Source of the DNA: Microbispora sp. H11081
Lineage (GTDB): Bacteria; Actinomycetota; Actinomycetes; Streptosporangiales; Streptosporangiaceae
Reading direction: 5' to 3'
Length of the DNA stretch: 64,000 nucleotides
NCBI RefSeq assembly: GCF_012999535.1
Contig: NZ_JABBWV010000021.1
Coordinates: 1-64,000, forward strand
In this document: positions 19,481 to 27,753 of the stretch, piece by piece
Numbering within the stretch: the stretch's first letter is position 1
How the letters are laid out: the number at the start of each line of letters is the position of its first letter
Made by a program: the position numbers and the translations under genes
The notes under the pieces: generated by a model
Seen by the model: the letters and a program-made list of their open reading frames with translations, nothing else
Databases searched by the model: none
What the model was told of the DNA's origin: nothing

Positions 19481-20626
19481 TCAGAGACGCTCGATGATCG
19501 TCACGTTGGCCTGGCCGCCGCCCTCGCACATCGTCTGCAGGCCGTACCGGCCGCCGGTGCGCTCGAGCTCGTGCAGCAGCTTGGTCATGAGAACCGCGCC
19601 GGTGCCGCCCAGCGGGTGTCCCAGCGCGATCGCGCCGCCGTTGGGGTTGGTCCGGGCGGGGTCGGCCCCGATCTCCTTGAGCCAGGCCAGCGGGACAGGG
19701 GCGAACGCCTCGTTGATCTCGATGACGTCGATGTCCTCGATCGAGAGCCCCGCCTTGGCCAGCGCCTTCCTGGTGGCCGGGATCGGCGCCGTCAGCATGT
19801 AGACGGGGTCGTCCCCGACCAGCGTCAGCGTGACGATCCGGGCGCGCGGCGTCAGTCCGTGGTCGCGCACCGCCTGCTCGGAGGCGATGAGCAACGCGCC
19901 GGAGCCGTCGGAGATCTGCGAGGAGGTGGCCGCCGTGATCCGGCCGCCCTCGCGCAGGGTCTTGAGCCCGGCCATCTTCTCCAGCGTGGTGTCCGGCCGC
20001 GGCCCCTCGTCGTCGGTCACGCCGTTGACAGGGGCGATCTGCTCCTTGAAGTAGCCGTTGGCGATCGCCTTCGCGGCCCGCTGGTGGCTCTCGTAGGCGA
20101 AAGCGTCGAGGTCCTCCCGGGACAGGTCCCACTTTTCGCACATCAGTTCCGCGCCGCGGAACTGGGAGATCTCCTGCTTGCCGTACCGCTCGACCCACTT
20201 GTCGCCGAACGGGAACGGCATGCCCTTCTCCAGCGCCGCCGAGATGCTCGACCCCATCGGGACGATGGACATCGACTCGACGCCGGCCGCCACGACGAGG
20301 TCCTGAGTGCCCGAAAGGACGCCCTGCGCCGCGAAGTGGATCGCCTGCTGCGACGAGCCGCACTGCCGGTCGATGGTGACCCCGGCCACGGTCTCGGGGA
20401 GGCCCGCGCTGAGCCACGCGTTGCGCGCGATGTCCATGGACTGCGGGCCGAACTGCATCACACAGCCCATGATCACGTCGTCCACGGCGGCGGGGTCGAC
20501 GCCGGTGCGCTCCACTAGCGCGGAGAGAGTGTGCGCGGCCAGGTCGACCGGGTGGACGGTGGAGAGCCCGCCCTTCTTCTTTCCGACCGGCGAGCGGACC
20601 GCCCCGACGATGTACGCCTCTGCCAC
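19481..20626 (-). CDS. fadA: Thiolase / acetyl-CoA acyltransferase
   Basis: 381 residues. It cleaves 3-ketoacyl-CoA with CoA, or condenses acetyl-CoA, depending on pathway. The nucleophile Cys89 is in TIDRQCGSSQQAIHFAA. The His site is NGGAIALGHPLGGTG and the second Cys is QTMCEGGGQANVTIIE. These features, with EINEAFAPVPLAWL, match degradative FadA-like (including steroid-type) thiolases. The start is GTG at 20626 with TTATGGAGG upstream. It is monocistronic here. A palindrome just upstream suggests TetR-type control (see 20642). Confidence 0.92.
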   Translation of the reverse strand: MAEAYIVGAVRSPVGKKKGGLSTVHPVDLAAHTLSALVERTGVDPAAVDDVIMGCVMQFGPQSMDIARNAWLSAGLPETVAGVTIDRQCGSSQQAIHFAAQGVLSGTQDLVVAAGVESMSIVPMGSSISAALEKGMPFPFGDKWVERYGKQEISQFRGAELMCEKWDLSREDLDAFAYESHQRAAKAIANGYFKEQIAPVNGVTDDEGPRPDTTLEKMAGLKTLREGGRITAATSSQISDGSGALLIASEQAVRDHGLTPRARIVTLTLVGDDPVYMLTAPIPATRKALAKAGLSIEDIDVIEINEAFAPVPLAWLKEIGADPARTNPNGGAIALGHPLGGTGAVLMTKLLHELERTGGRYGLQTMCEGGGQANVTIIERL

Positions 20627-20641
20627 AGCGCCTCCATAAGA

Positions 20642-20660
20642 AACCGAGCAATGTTCGGTT
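20642..20660. promoter_or_regulatory. Candidate operator upstream of thiolase
   Basis: Imperfect 19-bp palindrome, AACCGAGCAATGTTCGGTT, 16 bases before the thiolase start. Its outer AACCGA/TCGGTT arms are perfect. The size and symmetry fit a TetR-family operator of the type controlling lipid-degradation genes. The regulator is not in the window's immediate vicinity. Confidence 0.45.
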
Positions 20661-20738
20661 AATCAGAGGTTACATCAGAACTTTCGTCGGGGCGGATGAG
20701 GATGCGAGCACGGCGCACGCGCCGCGCTCGCGGCAGGG

Positions 20739-21731
20739 TCAAGCGTGACGCCCGGGGAGCACGTCGGCGGGCTCGGCGAGCTGGAAACCCCGGCTGTCGG
20801 CCGCGATCCCGCTGAGCTCGTTCGCCAGCGTCACCGCGACGGCCGCCCTCGCGAGCAGATCCGCCCGCGCGTCGTCCTCACGCACCGCGTCCTCGTCCAC
20901 GTGCTCGTCCTCGTCCACCTGCTCGTCCTCGTCCACGAGGTCCGCGGCGTCCTCGGCGCCCCCGTCCGCTCCGCCCGCCGCCTCCGGCACGGTCTCCGGT
21001 GCGGGCTCCGGTGCCGTCTCCGCGCTCGCGGCGTCCTCGGCGTCCGTCTCGTCCGTCTCGTCCGTCTCGTCCGTACGGGTGACGGGCGAGATCCGCGCGA
21101 CGGCGATCTCCGTGAGGTACGGCCAGCGAACGCGGGCGGCGGGCGGAATGCGGCGCCCCTCCTCGACGGTGAGGACGAACGCGTCGCCCGCGTAGACGTC
21201 GGCCACCCTGCCACCACGGACAGGGACGTGGACGACGCCGTCGACGAGTTCTCCCTCGGGCCACCGCTCGGCGTCGACGGCCTCGACGGGACCCAGCAGC
21301 CCGGCCAGGAGCGGCAGGATCTCCTCGGGCTCCGGCGCGGCCGGCAGGTAGACCAGGAGGTCTCCGCCGTCCTCCGCGGGATCCAGCGGCTCGCCCTGGC
21401 AGATCGACCAGCCGCCCAGCCGGTACGCGATGCCCTCGGCCAGGCTCTTGTCGAAGAAGTCGACAGGCAACGGGCCCTCGGCGGTGATCCGGCAGGCCCA
21501 GAGCCTGTCTTCGTCCGGCACCCCGAGCTTGGCGAGGATGTCGCCGGTCAGTTCGATGGGCGGCTGGACGCGCGATCCGCCCGCGACGATGTCGTCACCG
21601 TCGGCCCTCGCCTCGGGATCGGCGAGTTGCGCCACCGCCAGCAGTGTCTTCTGGTCCGGCCGGGCGGGCAGCAGCGCCGTGGGTCCCGCGCGCAGCCGAC
21701 CGGGGAGCAGGACTTTCGAGAACCAGCCCAC
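20739..21731 (-). CDS. Hypothetical acidic protein with short tandem repeats
   Basis: 330 residues from GTG 21731, which has GAGGAGGGG five bases upstream; an ATG at 21764 is less likely. The N-terminal ~220 residues look globular (GWFSKVLLPGRLRAG, DRLWACRITAEGPLPVDFFD). The C-terminal part is very acidic and repetitive: TDETDETDETD encoded by 9-bp repeats near 21040-21075, and DEDEQVDEDEHVDED near 20890-20940. A final helical segment ends the protein. No signal peptide or catalytic motif seen. It precedes the sortase island but is separated from it by about 80 bases. The function is unknown. Confidence 0.75.
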   Translation of the reverse strand: MGWFSKVLLPGRLRAGPTALLPARPDQKTLLAVAQLADPEARADGDDIVAGGSRVQPPIELTGDILAKLGVPDEDRLWACRITAEGPLPVDFFDKSLAEGIAYRLGGWSICQGEPLDPAEDGGDLLVYLPAAPEPEEILPLLAGLLGPVEAVDAERWPEGELVDGVVHVPVRGGRVADVYAGDAFVLTVEEGRRIPPAARVRWPYLTEIAVARISPVTRTDETDETDETDAEDAASAETAPEPAPETVPEAAGGADGGAEDAADLVDEDEQVDEDEHVDEDAVREDDARADLLARAAVAVTLANELSGIAADSRGFQLAEPADVLPGRHA

Positions 21732-21813
21732 AGGCCCCTCCTCATGATCGGTGGAAGAGACCATAGCCGCGATGGCCGCCGGCCACGAGCCCTTCCGGCG
21801 AGGTGCTCGCGCC

Positions 21814-22725
21814 TCAGGACTTCGGCTTCGCCAGCCGCGTGCCGGTCATCGTCGCGTAGACGATGACGTTGTCGACGTAGTGCCCGGTCGACCGGTTGTA
21901 GCTGCCGCCGCAGGTGATCAGCCTGAGCTCGGCGTTGTCGGCGTGCCCGTACACCCGGTTGGTGGGGAACGTCTGCTTGTTCGCCTGCTCGATGCCGCCC
22001 ACGGTGAAGACGGCCACCGTTCCGTCGAGGCGGTAGACCTCGATCTTGTCGCCGTACTCCAGTTCGTGCAGGCGGGTGAAGACGGCGCTGCGCGTATTGG
22101 TGTCCTTGTGCCCGAGCATGATGGCCGGGCCCGCCTCACCCGCCGTCGGACCGCCGCGGTACCAGCCGACCAGGTTCGGGTTGCTGATCGGGGGTGTCTG
22201 GATTGCCCCTGCGCGGTCGAGACCCAGCGACTTGATCGGCGCGTTTACGCCCAGCTTGGGGATGACGAGGCGCTTGGGCGTGGACGGCTGCATCGCGGGA
22301 ACCGCGGGGATGTCCGGGACCGGCGGCGGCGCGTCGGCGACCGCCTGGGTCAGCGGCTGCCCCTCGCCGCCCGGCCCCACCGAGGGGGCGAGCCCGTTCT
22401 GCGGCGCGGCCAGCTTCAGCGACGAACGGGCCGGCGTCGTGTACTCGTCGGGGTTGTTCACCATGAGCACGACCCCGACGATCACGATGACCAGGCCCAC
22501 GACGGCCGACGTGATCAGCAACCGCCGGATGGTCTGCGCGCCGCCGCCGGGAGGCTCCTCCTCCGGCGGCGGGGACGCGGTCTGCGCGGGTTGCATCTGG
22601 GGCAGCATCACCGGATGGAAGACCGGCTGGCCGTAGACCGGCTGCGGATAGCCCTGCCCGCCCGGCCCTTGAGGCATGCCGTACGGCTGGCCCGGCGGGT
22701 ACTGCCCAGGAGGCGGGGTGGTCAT
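21814..22725 (-). CDS. Class E/F-type sortase 1
   Basis: 303 residues. A Pro/Gly/Gln-rich cytoplasmic N-terminus (~65 residues) and a membrane anchor (RRLLITSAVVGLVIVIVGVV) are followed by a linker and the sortase domain (about 150-303). The catalytic His is in IMLGHKDTNT, Cys272 in ELRLITCGGSYN and a candidate Arg six residues after the Cys. The family cuts a C-terminal sorting signal and attaches the protein to the cell envelope. It starts eight bases after the stop of the putative substrate gene upstream, an enzyme-substrate operon. Confidence 0.9.
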   Translation of the reverse strand: MTTPPPGQYPPGQPYGMPQGPGGQGYPQPVYGQPVFHPVMLPQMQPAQTASPPPEEEPPGGGAQTIRRLLITSAVVGLVIVIVGVVLMVNNPDEYTTPARSSLKLAAPQNGLAPSVGPGGEGQPLTQAVADAPPPVPDIPAVPAMQPSTPKRLVIPKLGVNAPIKSLGLDRAGAIQTPPISNPNLVGWYRGGPTAGEAGPAIMLGHKDTNTRSAVFTRLHELEYGDKIEVYRLDGTVAVFTVGGIEQANKQTFPTNRVYGHADNAELRLITCGGSYNRSTGHYVDNVIVYATMTGTRLAKPKS

Positions 22726-22733
22726 CGGCGGTC

Positions 22734-23651
22734 CTAGTGCCGCACCGGCCTGCGCCGGGTCCTGAGCACGAGGCCGCCGGCCGCCGCCGCCAGCATCAGC
22801 GCGGTGCCGGTGAGCATGAACAGACGGGCGTCGGGGCCCGAGTCGCCGCCGCCGCCGGTGGCCGCGCCGCCGCCGGGCGTGTTCTCTATCTGGACCGACT
22901 TCGTCGTCTTGGTCTTGACCGGCGTGGGCGACGCGAAGACCGTCTCGTACACCGTCCGGGTGCCGCGCGGCGAGGGCGAGGCGCTCGCGGAAGGGCTGGC
23001 GCTGGGGCTCGCGCTGGCGCTGGCGCTGGGGGACGGCGACGCGTGCGTCACCGGCATCGTCGCCACGGCGGGCAGCGTGCTACCCGTGGCCGCGACCGCG
23101 CAGTTGTAGAGCGTGGTGGGCGTCACGGTCGTGCCACCGGCGGCCGGCGCGACCATGTTGATCTTGAACTCCTTCGCGGTCAGCACGACGGAGGTGGCCC
23201 CGGCCGAGGGCGTGACGGTCAGCGTCGCCGTGGGGAGCGGCGGCATGGTCGCCGCGGCCGGGACGTCCGAGGTCATGGCCGTACCCGTTGGCGTGGGCGT
23301 GGACACGCCCGCGCCCATGCCGGCCGGCAGCGCCGACGCCAGAACGGACGGCTGCAACTGGATCGCCGCGCCGCTCGCGATCTCCACCGGCACGGGGAAC
23401 GCGGAGCCGGTGAGCGCCTGGACGCTCAGCGTCGCGGTGTACAGGGTGCCGGAGGCCGTAGAGGTGAGCGACACGGTGAAGTCGTGCGTGACGGGCGTGC
23501 CGCCGGTGGTCGACGGCGTGCAGGTGTACGTCACGGTCTTCGTGTCGGCTTGCGCGCCGAACGCGGTCAGGCCCAGGAGAAGGCCCGCGCTGACCACTCC
23601 GGCCGCGGCGACCCTCCCGGCGACACGGCCGCGCGCCTTTGACTTCAGCAC
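22734..23651 (-). CDS. Putative sortase-anchored surface protein A (Ser/Pro stalk)
   Basis: 305 residues from GTG 23651 (GGAGAG upstream). A Sec signal peptide (about 1-35, ending FGAQA) is followed by a beta-rich domain with a cysteine pair (YTCTPSTTGG ... LYNCAVAATG). A stalk of SPSASAS repeats comes next, then the C-terminal block GGGAATGGGGDSGPDARL, a membrane helix and TRRR. This is a cell-wall sorting layout without LPXTG. It is directly upstream of sortase 1. A long frame to 23714 has no ribosome site. Ligand or role unknown. Confidence 0.82.
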   Translation of the reverse strand: MLKSKARGRVAGRVAAAGVVSAGLLLGLTAFGAQADTKTVTYTCTPSTTGGTPVTHDFTVSLTSTASGTLYTATLSVQALTGSAFPVPVEIASGAAIQLQPSVLASALPAGMGAGVSTPTPTGTAMTSDVPAAATMPPLPTATLTVTPSAGATSVVLTAKEFKINMVAPAAGGTTVTPTTLYNCAVAATGSTLPAVATMPVTHASPSPSASASASPSASPSASASPSPRGTRTVYETVFASPTPVKTKTTKSVQIENTPGGGAATGGGGDSGPDARLFMLTGTALMLAAAAGGLVLRTRRRPVRH

Positions 23652-23829
23652 TGACTTCTCTCCACTTCGATGCTCGCAGTCAACAGGCGTACCAGCATGC
23701 CAGCATACGGTCACGGTCAGGTAGAGATGTTACGGACAAAAACCCCAAGACCCCCTCCAATTGCCTAAACATTCTCCCGCTAGTCCCATGTCCGTGTCAG
23801 GCGGACGCCAGGTCGCGTCCGGACACTTC

Positions 23830-25020
23830 CTATCGTCTGCCGTACGAGCCGGGGTTCGGGCCGAATCTCCGCAGCAGCAGCCCTCCGGCCGCGGCGGCGG
23901 CCGTCAGCGCCAGGCCGGTGAGCACCACGAGCCGGGCGTCCGGCCCCGCGTCGCCCCCGGCGCCGGTCTGCGCGCCGCCCACCGGCGTGGCCCTGACCTG
24001 CGTGGTCGTCGTACGGGAGACCGTCGCGGTGACCTTGGCCGTGGCGGTCACGGTGGTCGTCGCCGTGGTCGTCGCCGTGGCCACCGTGCTCGGGGTCGTC
24101 GTCGCCGCGGTCTGAGTCGGCGAAGGGCTCGGGTCGTCCCCGCCGGACGGGCTCGGCGAGGGGGAGGGCGAAGCGGACGGCGAAGCGGTGGAGACGGTGA
24201 ACGCGAGCGACGCGCGGGTCGCGGAGTCCGGCAGCGTGCACGTGTAGAGCGCCTCGCCCGCTCCGTCGGCGCTCCCGGCCGGGCGCAACCTCAGCGTGAA
24301 CTCCCCTGCCGCGACTCCCACCGTGCCCTCCGCCGTCGGGGTCAGCGTGACGAGCAGTTCGGGGATCGGCGACAGAGTGGCCGACGGCGACAGTGACGCC
24401 GGCACGGCGGTGGACGCGGACGGGCTCAGCGTGACGACGCTCGGGGACGCCGTGTCATCCGTGCCGTCCGCGCCGGGCGACGCGCTAGCGGACGCGCTCG
24501 GCGACGGCGACGCACTCGCGGACGCACTGGGGGACGCACTGGGGGACGCACTCGGCGACGCGCTTGGGGACGGCGACGGGCTCGCGGACTCCGAGTCGCC
24601 GGGAGACGGCGTGGCCGAAGGGGACGGGCTGGGCGACTGGCCGGACGCACCGGACCCGCCCACGACGGGAGCGCCGGTCACCTCCACGAGTCCTTCCGCG
24701 ACCAGCACGTCGTCCTGCGCGATGCCCGTCGCGGGCGCCACCAGCGCGCTCTGCCCGTCCGACGGCGGGGCGGGATCGACCCGCCAGGTCACGATCGCGG
24801 CGCTGTCGGGCACCGGGTTCTCCGGCGCGACCAGGGTGACGCTCACGGGGTAGGTCGCGGCGGCGCCGCCTGCCGGAGTGCAGGAGTACGGCACGGTCGT
24901 GGTCTCGCTCGCCGCGAGGGCCGGCCAGGTCATCAGGGCCAGCGCGGCCGTCACTCCCGCCGCCGAACGGGCGGCGATGCGGCGCCGGGCGCTCCCGCGC
25001 CGGGCACTGGGGTCGGGCAC
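23830..25020 (-). CDS. Putative sortase-anchored surface protein B (long Ser/Pro stalk)
   Basis: 396 residues, GTG at 25020 behind GGCAGGAGAG. Signal peptide to about residue 37 (MTWPALAAS). Two beta-rich segments each carry one Cys (VPYSCTPAGG and LYTCTLPDS) and are split by a low-complexity SPSPSAS linker of ~100 residues. A second Ser/Pro and Thr-rich stalk ends in VGGAQTGAGGDAGPDARL, a membrane helix and Arg-rich tail. The C-terminal block is nearly identical to protein A over GGDxGPDARL, so the two are paralogues. It stands between the two sortase units with 178- and 181-base gaps. Confidence 0.82.
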   Translation of the reverse strand: MPDPSARRGSARRRIAARSAAGVTAALALMTWPALAASETTTVPYSCTPAGGAAATYPVSVTLVAPENPVPDSAAIVTWRVDPAPPSDGQSALVAPATGIAQDDVLVAEGLVEVTGAPVVGGSGASGQSPSPSPSATPSPGDSESASPSPSPSASPSASPSASPSASASASPSPSASASASPGADGTDDTASPSVVTLSPSASTAVPASLSPSATLSPIPELLVTLTPTAEGTVGVAAGEFTLRLRPAGSADGAGEALYTCTLPDSATRASLAFTVSTASPSASPSPSPSPSGGDDPSPSPTQTAATTTPSTVATATTTATTTVTATAKVTATVSRTTTTQVRATPVGGAQTGAGGDAGPDARLVVLTGLALTAAAAAGGLLLRRFGPNPGSYGRR

Positions 25021-25201
25021 GACGTCTCTCCTGCCACCAGGGTCGCGTACACGTGGCCACCAGTGTCCCAGTGGTTGACCACCGGTATAACCGGCTGGAG
25101 ATTCAAGTCAGGAAATTCTCAGGGAACGTTCACCGCTCTCCCACAGTGGGGGGAGGAAAGCGGGAGAAAAGGGTGACCGGCGCGAACCGGCCACCCGGCG
25201 A

Positions 25202-26089
25202 TCACTTGCCCTTGATCTCCGTCAACGTCGCGTAGACGATGATGTTGTCGGTGTAGTGATGCTGCTTGGCGTTGTAGACCCCGCCGCAGGTGATCAGCCG
25301 CAGCGAGGACGTGATCGTGTTGCTGTAGACCCGCTTGGTCGGGAACGTCGACTTGCTGACCTGCTCGATCCCGTCCACCGTGAAGATCGCCATCTTGCCG
25401 TCCGCACGCAGAACGGCGATCTTGTTGCCGCGCTTGAGCTCGCGCAGCCGGCTGAAGACGGCGGGGCCCTTGCGGGTGTTCACGTGCCCGAGGATGACCG
25501 ACGGGCCCTGGTCGCCGGGCGCGGGCCCGAGGCGGTACCAGCCGGTGAGGTTCGGCTTGCTCAGCGGAGGCGTCTCGATGACGCCCTGCTTGTCCACGCC
25601 CACCGAGCCCACGGTGGCCTTCACACCGATCGCCGGAATGCTGATCTTGAGCGGCCTGCCGGCGGCCTTCTTGGTCGTCGTCTTGGCGGCGGTCGGCGAC
25701 GACGACACCGGAGACGAGGACGACGAGGCCGCGCTCGTGAAGCTCAGCGGGGCGATCGGCTTGATCGCGGGCAACGGCGCGGGCGCGTCCGGGGCGGCGG
25801 CCGTCAGCGGCACGCCCGGTCCGCCCGGGCCCACGGTCGGCGGCAGGAGGGCCACGCTGCCCGCGTCCCGGATGTTCACCTGGCCGCCCGGCACCGGCCC
25901 GGTCTCCTGCGGATCCGAAGGGCTGATCACGACGAGCATGCCGGCCATCACCGCCGCGATGCCGCCGAACGACCCGGCCACGAGCAGGGTCGCGAGGACC
26001 GGCTGGGGCAGCGACTTGCGCGTCTTCTTGGCGTCGCCCGCCGTCCCCTCAGGGACGGGAGCCGAGCCGCCGTCAGGAGTCTCGTTCAT
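25202..26089 (-). CDS. Class E/F-type sortase 2
   Basis: 295 residues. Short cytoplasmic N-terminus, membrane helix (PVLATLLVAGSFGGIAAVMA), Ser/Pro-rich linker, then the sortase domain. The catalytic His is in VILGHVNTRK and Cys268 in LRLITCGGVYN. At the position where sortase 1 has Arg (Cys+6) this protein has Ala-Lys, so the identity of its catalytic Arg is unclear. The start ATG 26089 is seven bases after AGGAG; a GTG two codons earlier is possible. It follows surface protein C closely (11 bases), giving a second enzyme-substrate pair. Confidence 0.9.
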   Translation of the reverse strand: MNETPDGGSAPVPEGTAGDAKKTRKSLPQPVLATLLVAGSFGGIAAVMAGMLVVISPSDPQETGPVPGGQVNIRDAGSVALLPPTVGPGGPGVPLTAAAPDAPAPLPAIKPIAPLSFTSAASSSSSPVSSSPTAAKTTTKKAAGRPLKISIPAIGVKATVGSVGVDKQGVIETPPLSKPNLTGWYRLGPAPGDQGPSVILGHVNTRKGPAVFSRLRELKRGNKIAVLRADGKMAIFTVDGIEQVSKSTFPTKRVYSNTITSSLRLITCGGVYNAKQHHYTDNIIVYATLTEIKGK

Positions 26090-26100
26090 CGTCACTCTCC

Positions 26101-27552
26101 TCAGCTCCGCTCGCCCGCGTGCGCCGCCCTGCGCCGCAGCATCGCCACACCACTGAGCATGCCGACGATCAACAGTGCGCCACCGGCACCGATCAGCAGC
26201 ACCGCGGAAGCGGCCGTCCGCTCCGGCGCCTCACCGGTCTGCGCCCCGCCCTGTGGCGTGACCGCCACCTGTGCCACGGTCGGCGTCGCGGTCAGCGTCA
26301 CCGTCCTCGTCGCCGTCGGCGAAGGACTGCCCTGCGGCAGCACCGCCACGACGTAGTTCTGCGTCGCCGACAGGTTCGGGCTCCTGGAGGGGGAAGGCGA
26401 CGGCGAAGGCGACTGGTCGCCCGGCGTGGGCGAAGCCGACGGGCTGCCCGAGGGGCTCGGCGAAACGCCTCCCGAGGGGCTGGCCGAGGTGTCCGGAGAA
26501 GGCGAACCGTCCGGAGAAGGCGAGCTGTCCGGCGTCGGGCTGCTGTTCGTCCCGGCGATCGTCACCTGTACGGCGACCGGCGCGCTGATGAGCGTGCACT
26601 CGGCGCGGTACTGCGGCGGCGGGCCGGGCAGCTCACCGGTGATCACGCGGAACGCGTCGAGCAGCGTCCGCTTGTCCTCGACGTTCTTGATGGTGATCGT
26701 GTGCTGACCGTACTCGAGTCCGGTGAAGCTCCACAGCGTCTGGCCGCCGACGTTCGAGTCGTTGACCAGCGTGCCGTCGTCGTTCCTGGAGGGGTCCACC
26801 CGCGGCGGAGTCGCGAGCTGGTTGTCGACCCAGATCTCCACCGGTCCTCCGCGCCGGTCCTTCTGCGCGACGTACTCGATGCCGGTGCCGGTGAAGGTGA
26901 GCTCGGCCCACGCGCCGGCCTTGTTCGTCTGGTGGAAGTCCAGGTGGTAGTCGTTGTCCCCGCTCGGGCGGTCGTTGACGTCCACCCAGTCGCCGGGGCT
27001 GTAGTAGATCTTCGGGTCGGCCTGGTCGTCGTTGACCATGACCTCGGAGGCGGGCGGCCGGAAGTCCACGTAGAGCTTGCCCGGCTTCAGCGTCACCGTG
27101 CCGGCGCGGGTGGTGTACGCGAAGTCCGAGATGGTGGACGGCAGGTTGAGAGGGGTCCCCTTCTTCATCGGCCCGTCCTGGTCTACGTTCCCCACCGGCT
27201 GCAGCTGTCCCTGCCAGCCGTCGCTGAGGTTGACCTCACCGGTCACGTAGATCCGGCCGCCGTTGGGCAGCAGGGTGGGCGCCCCGAAACGCGTCGCGTC
27301 TCTGTAGCCCAGATTCCAGGCGACGTTGAGGGGGTCACCGACCTTCAGCGTCGTGGGAACGGTGAGCTTCGTCCGTAGATGGACGGTCCCGGAGCCCGAC
27401 GAGGCGACACCCTGGTTGCAGGCGTAGTCGACGACAAGGTCGGCGGTATTGGCCTGCGCCGTCACCGCCGGTACGACAATCGCCGCCGTACCAGCAAGGC
27501 CGAGGGCCAGAGCGGCCATGGTCCTAGGAAGACCAGCTCTCCACCGAATCAC
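26101..27552 (-). CDS. Putative sortase-anchored surface protein C
   Basis: 483 residues, GTG at 27552 behind CGGAG. Signal peptide (about 1-34, PAVTAQANT). A ~300-residue beta-rich region follows. Its middle (FTGTGIEYVAQKDRRGGPVE ... YGQHTITIKN) resembles galactose-binding/carbohydrate-binding beta-sandwich modules. Then come an SPSPSGSPSASP stalk, GGAQTGEAPERTA, a membrane helix and RRRAAHAGERS. The C-terminal sorting-type block shares GGAQTG with protein B. Heads the operon with sortase 2. It probably presents the sandwich domain away from the wall. Ligand unknown. Confidence 0.82.
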   Translation of the reverse strand: MIRWRAGLPRTMAALALGLAGTAAIVVPAVTAQANTADLVVDYACNQGVASSGSGTVHLRTKLTVPTTLKVGDPLNVAWNLGYRDATRFGAPTLLPNGGRIYVTGEVNLSDGWQGQLQPVGNVDQDGPMKKGTPLNLPSTISDFAYTTRAGTVTLKPGKLYVDFRPPASEVMVNDDQADPKIYYSPGDWVDVNDRPSGDNDYHLDFHQTNKAGAWAELTFTGTGIEYVAQKDRRGGPVEIWVDNQLATPPRVDPSRNDDGTLVNDSNVGGQTLWSFTGLEYGQHTITIKNVEDKRTLLDAFRVITGELPGPPPQYRAECTLISAPVAVQVTIAGTNSSPTPDSSPSPDGSPSPDTSASPSGGVSPSPSGSPSASPTPGDQSPSPSPSPSRSPNLSATQNYVVAVLPQGSPSPTATRTVTLTATPTVAQVAVTPQGGAQTGEAPERTAASAVLLIGAGGALLIVGMLSGVAMLRRRAAHAGERS

Positions 27553-27753
27553 CGCATACTCCGATCACAGGTCCGTCACAGCGGGCCTATAGCAAACCGA
27601 AGGTAGATCTTAGAGGCACTGAAGTGGTCAAAGGGGTAGTTATCACGATGGTTTCGGAGTTGTGACCAGCCGTACGCTCCGGTGTCCATCGACCCGAGGA
27701 GCGCCAGAACCGTATTCTGGTGCGGCCAACAGCCGAGCCGGAAGGCGTACCCG

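Noticed and set aside
24480-24600. GACGCACTGGGGGACGCACT-type repeats considered as CRISPR or phage att sites
   Set aside because: They encode the SPSAS stalk of surface protein B in frame.
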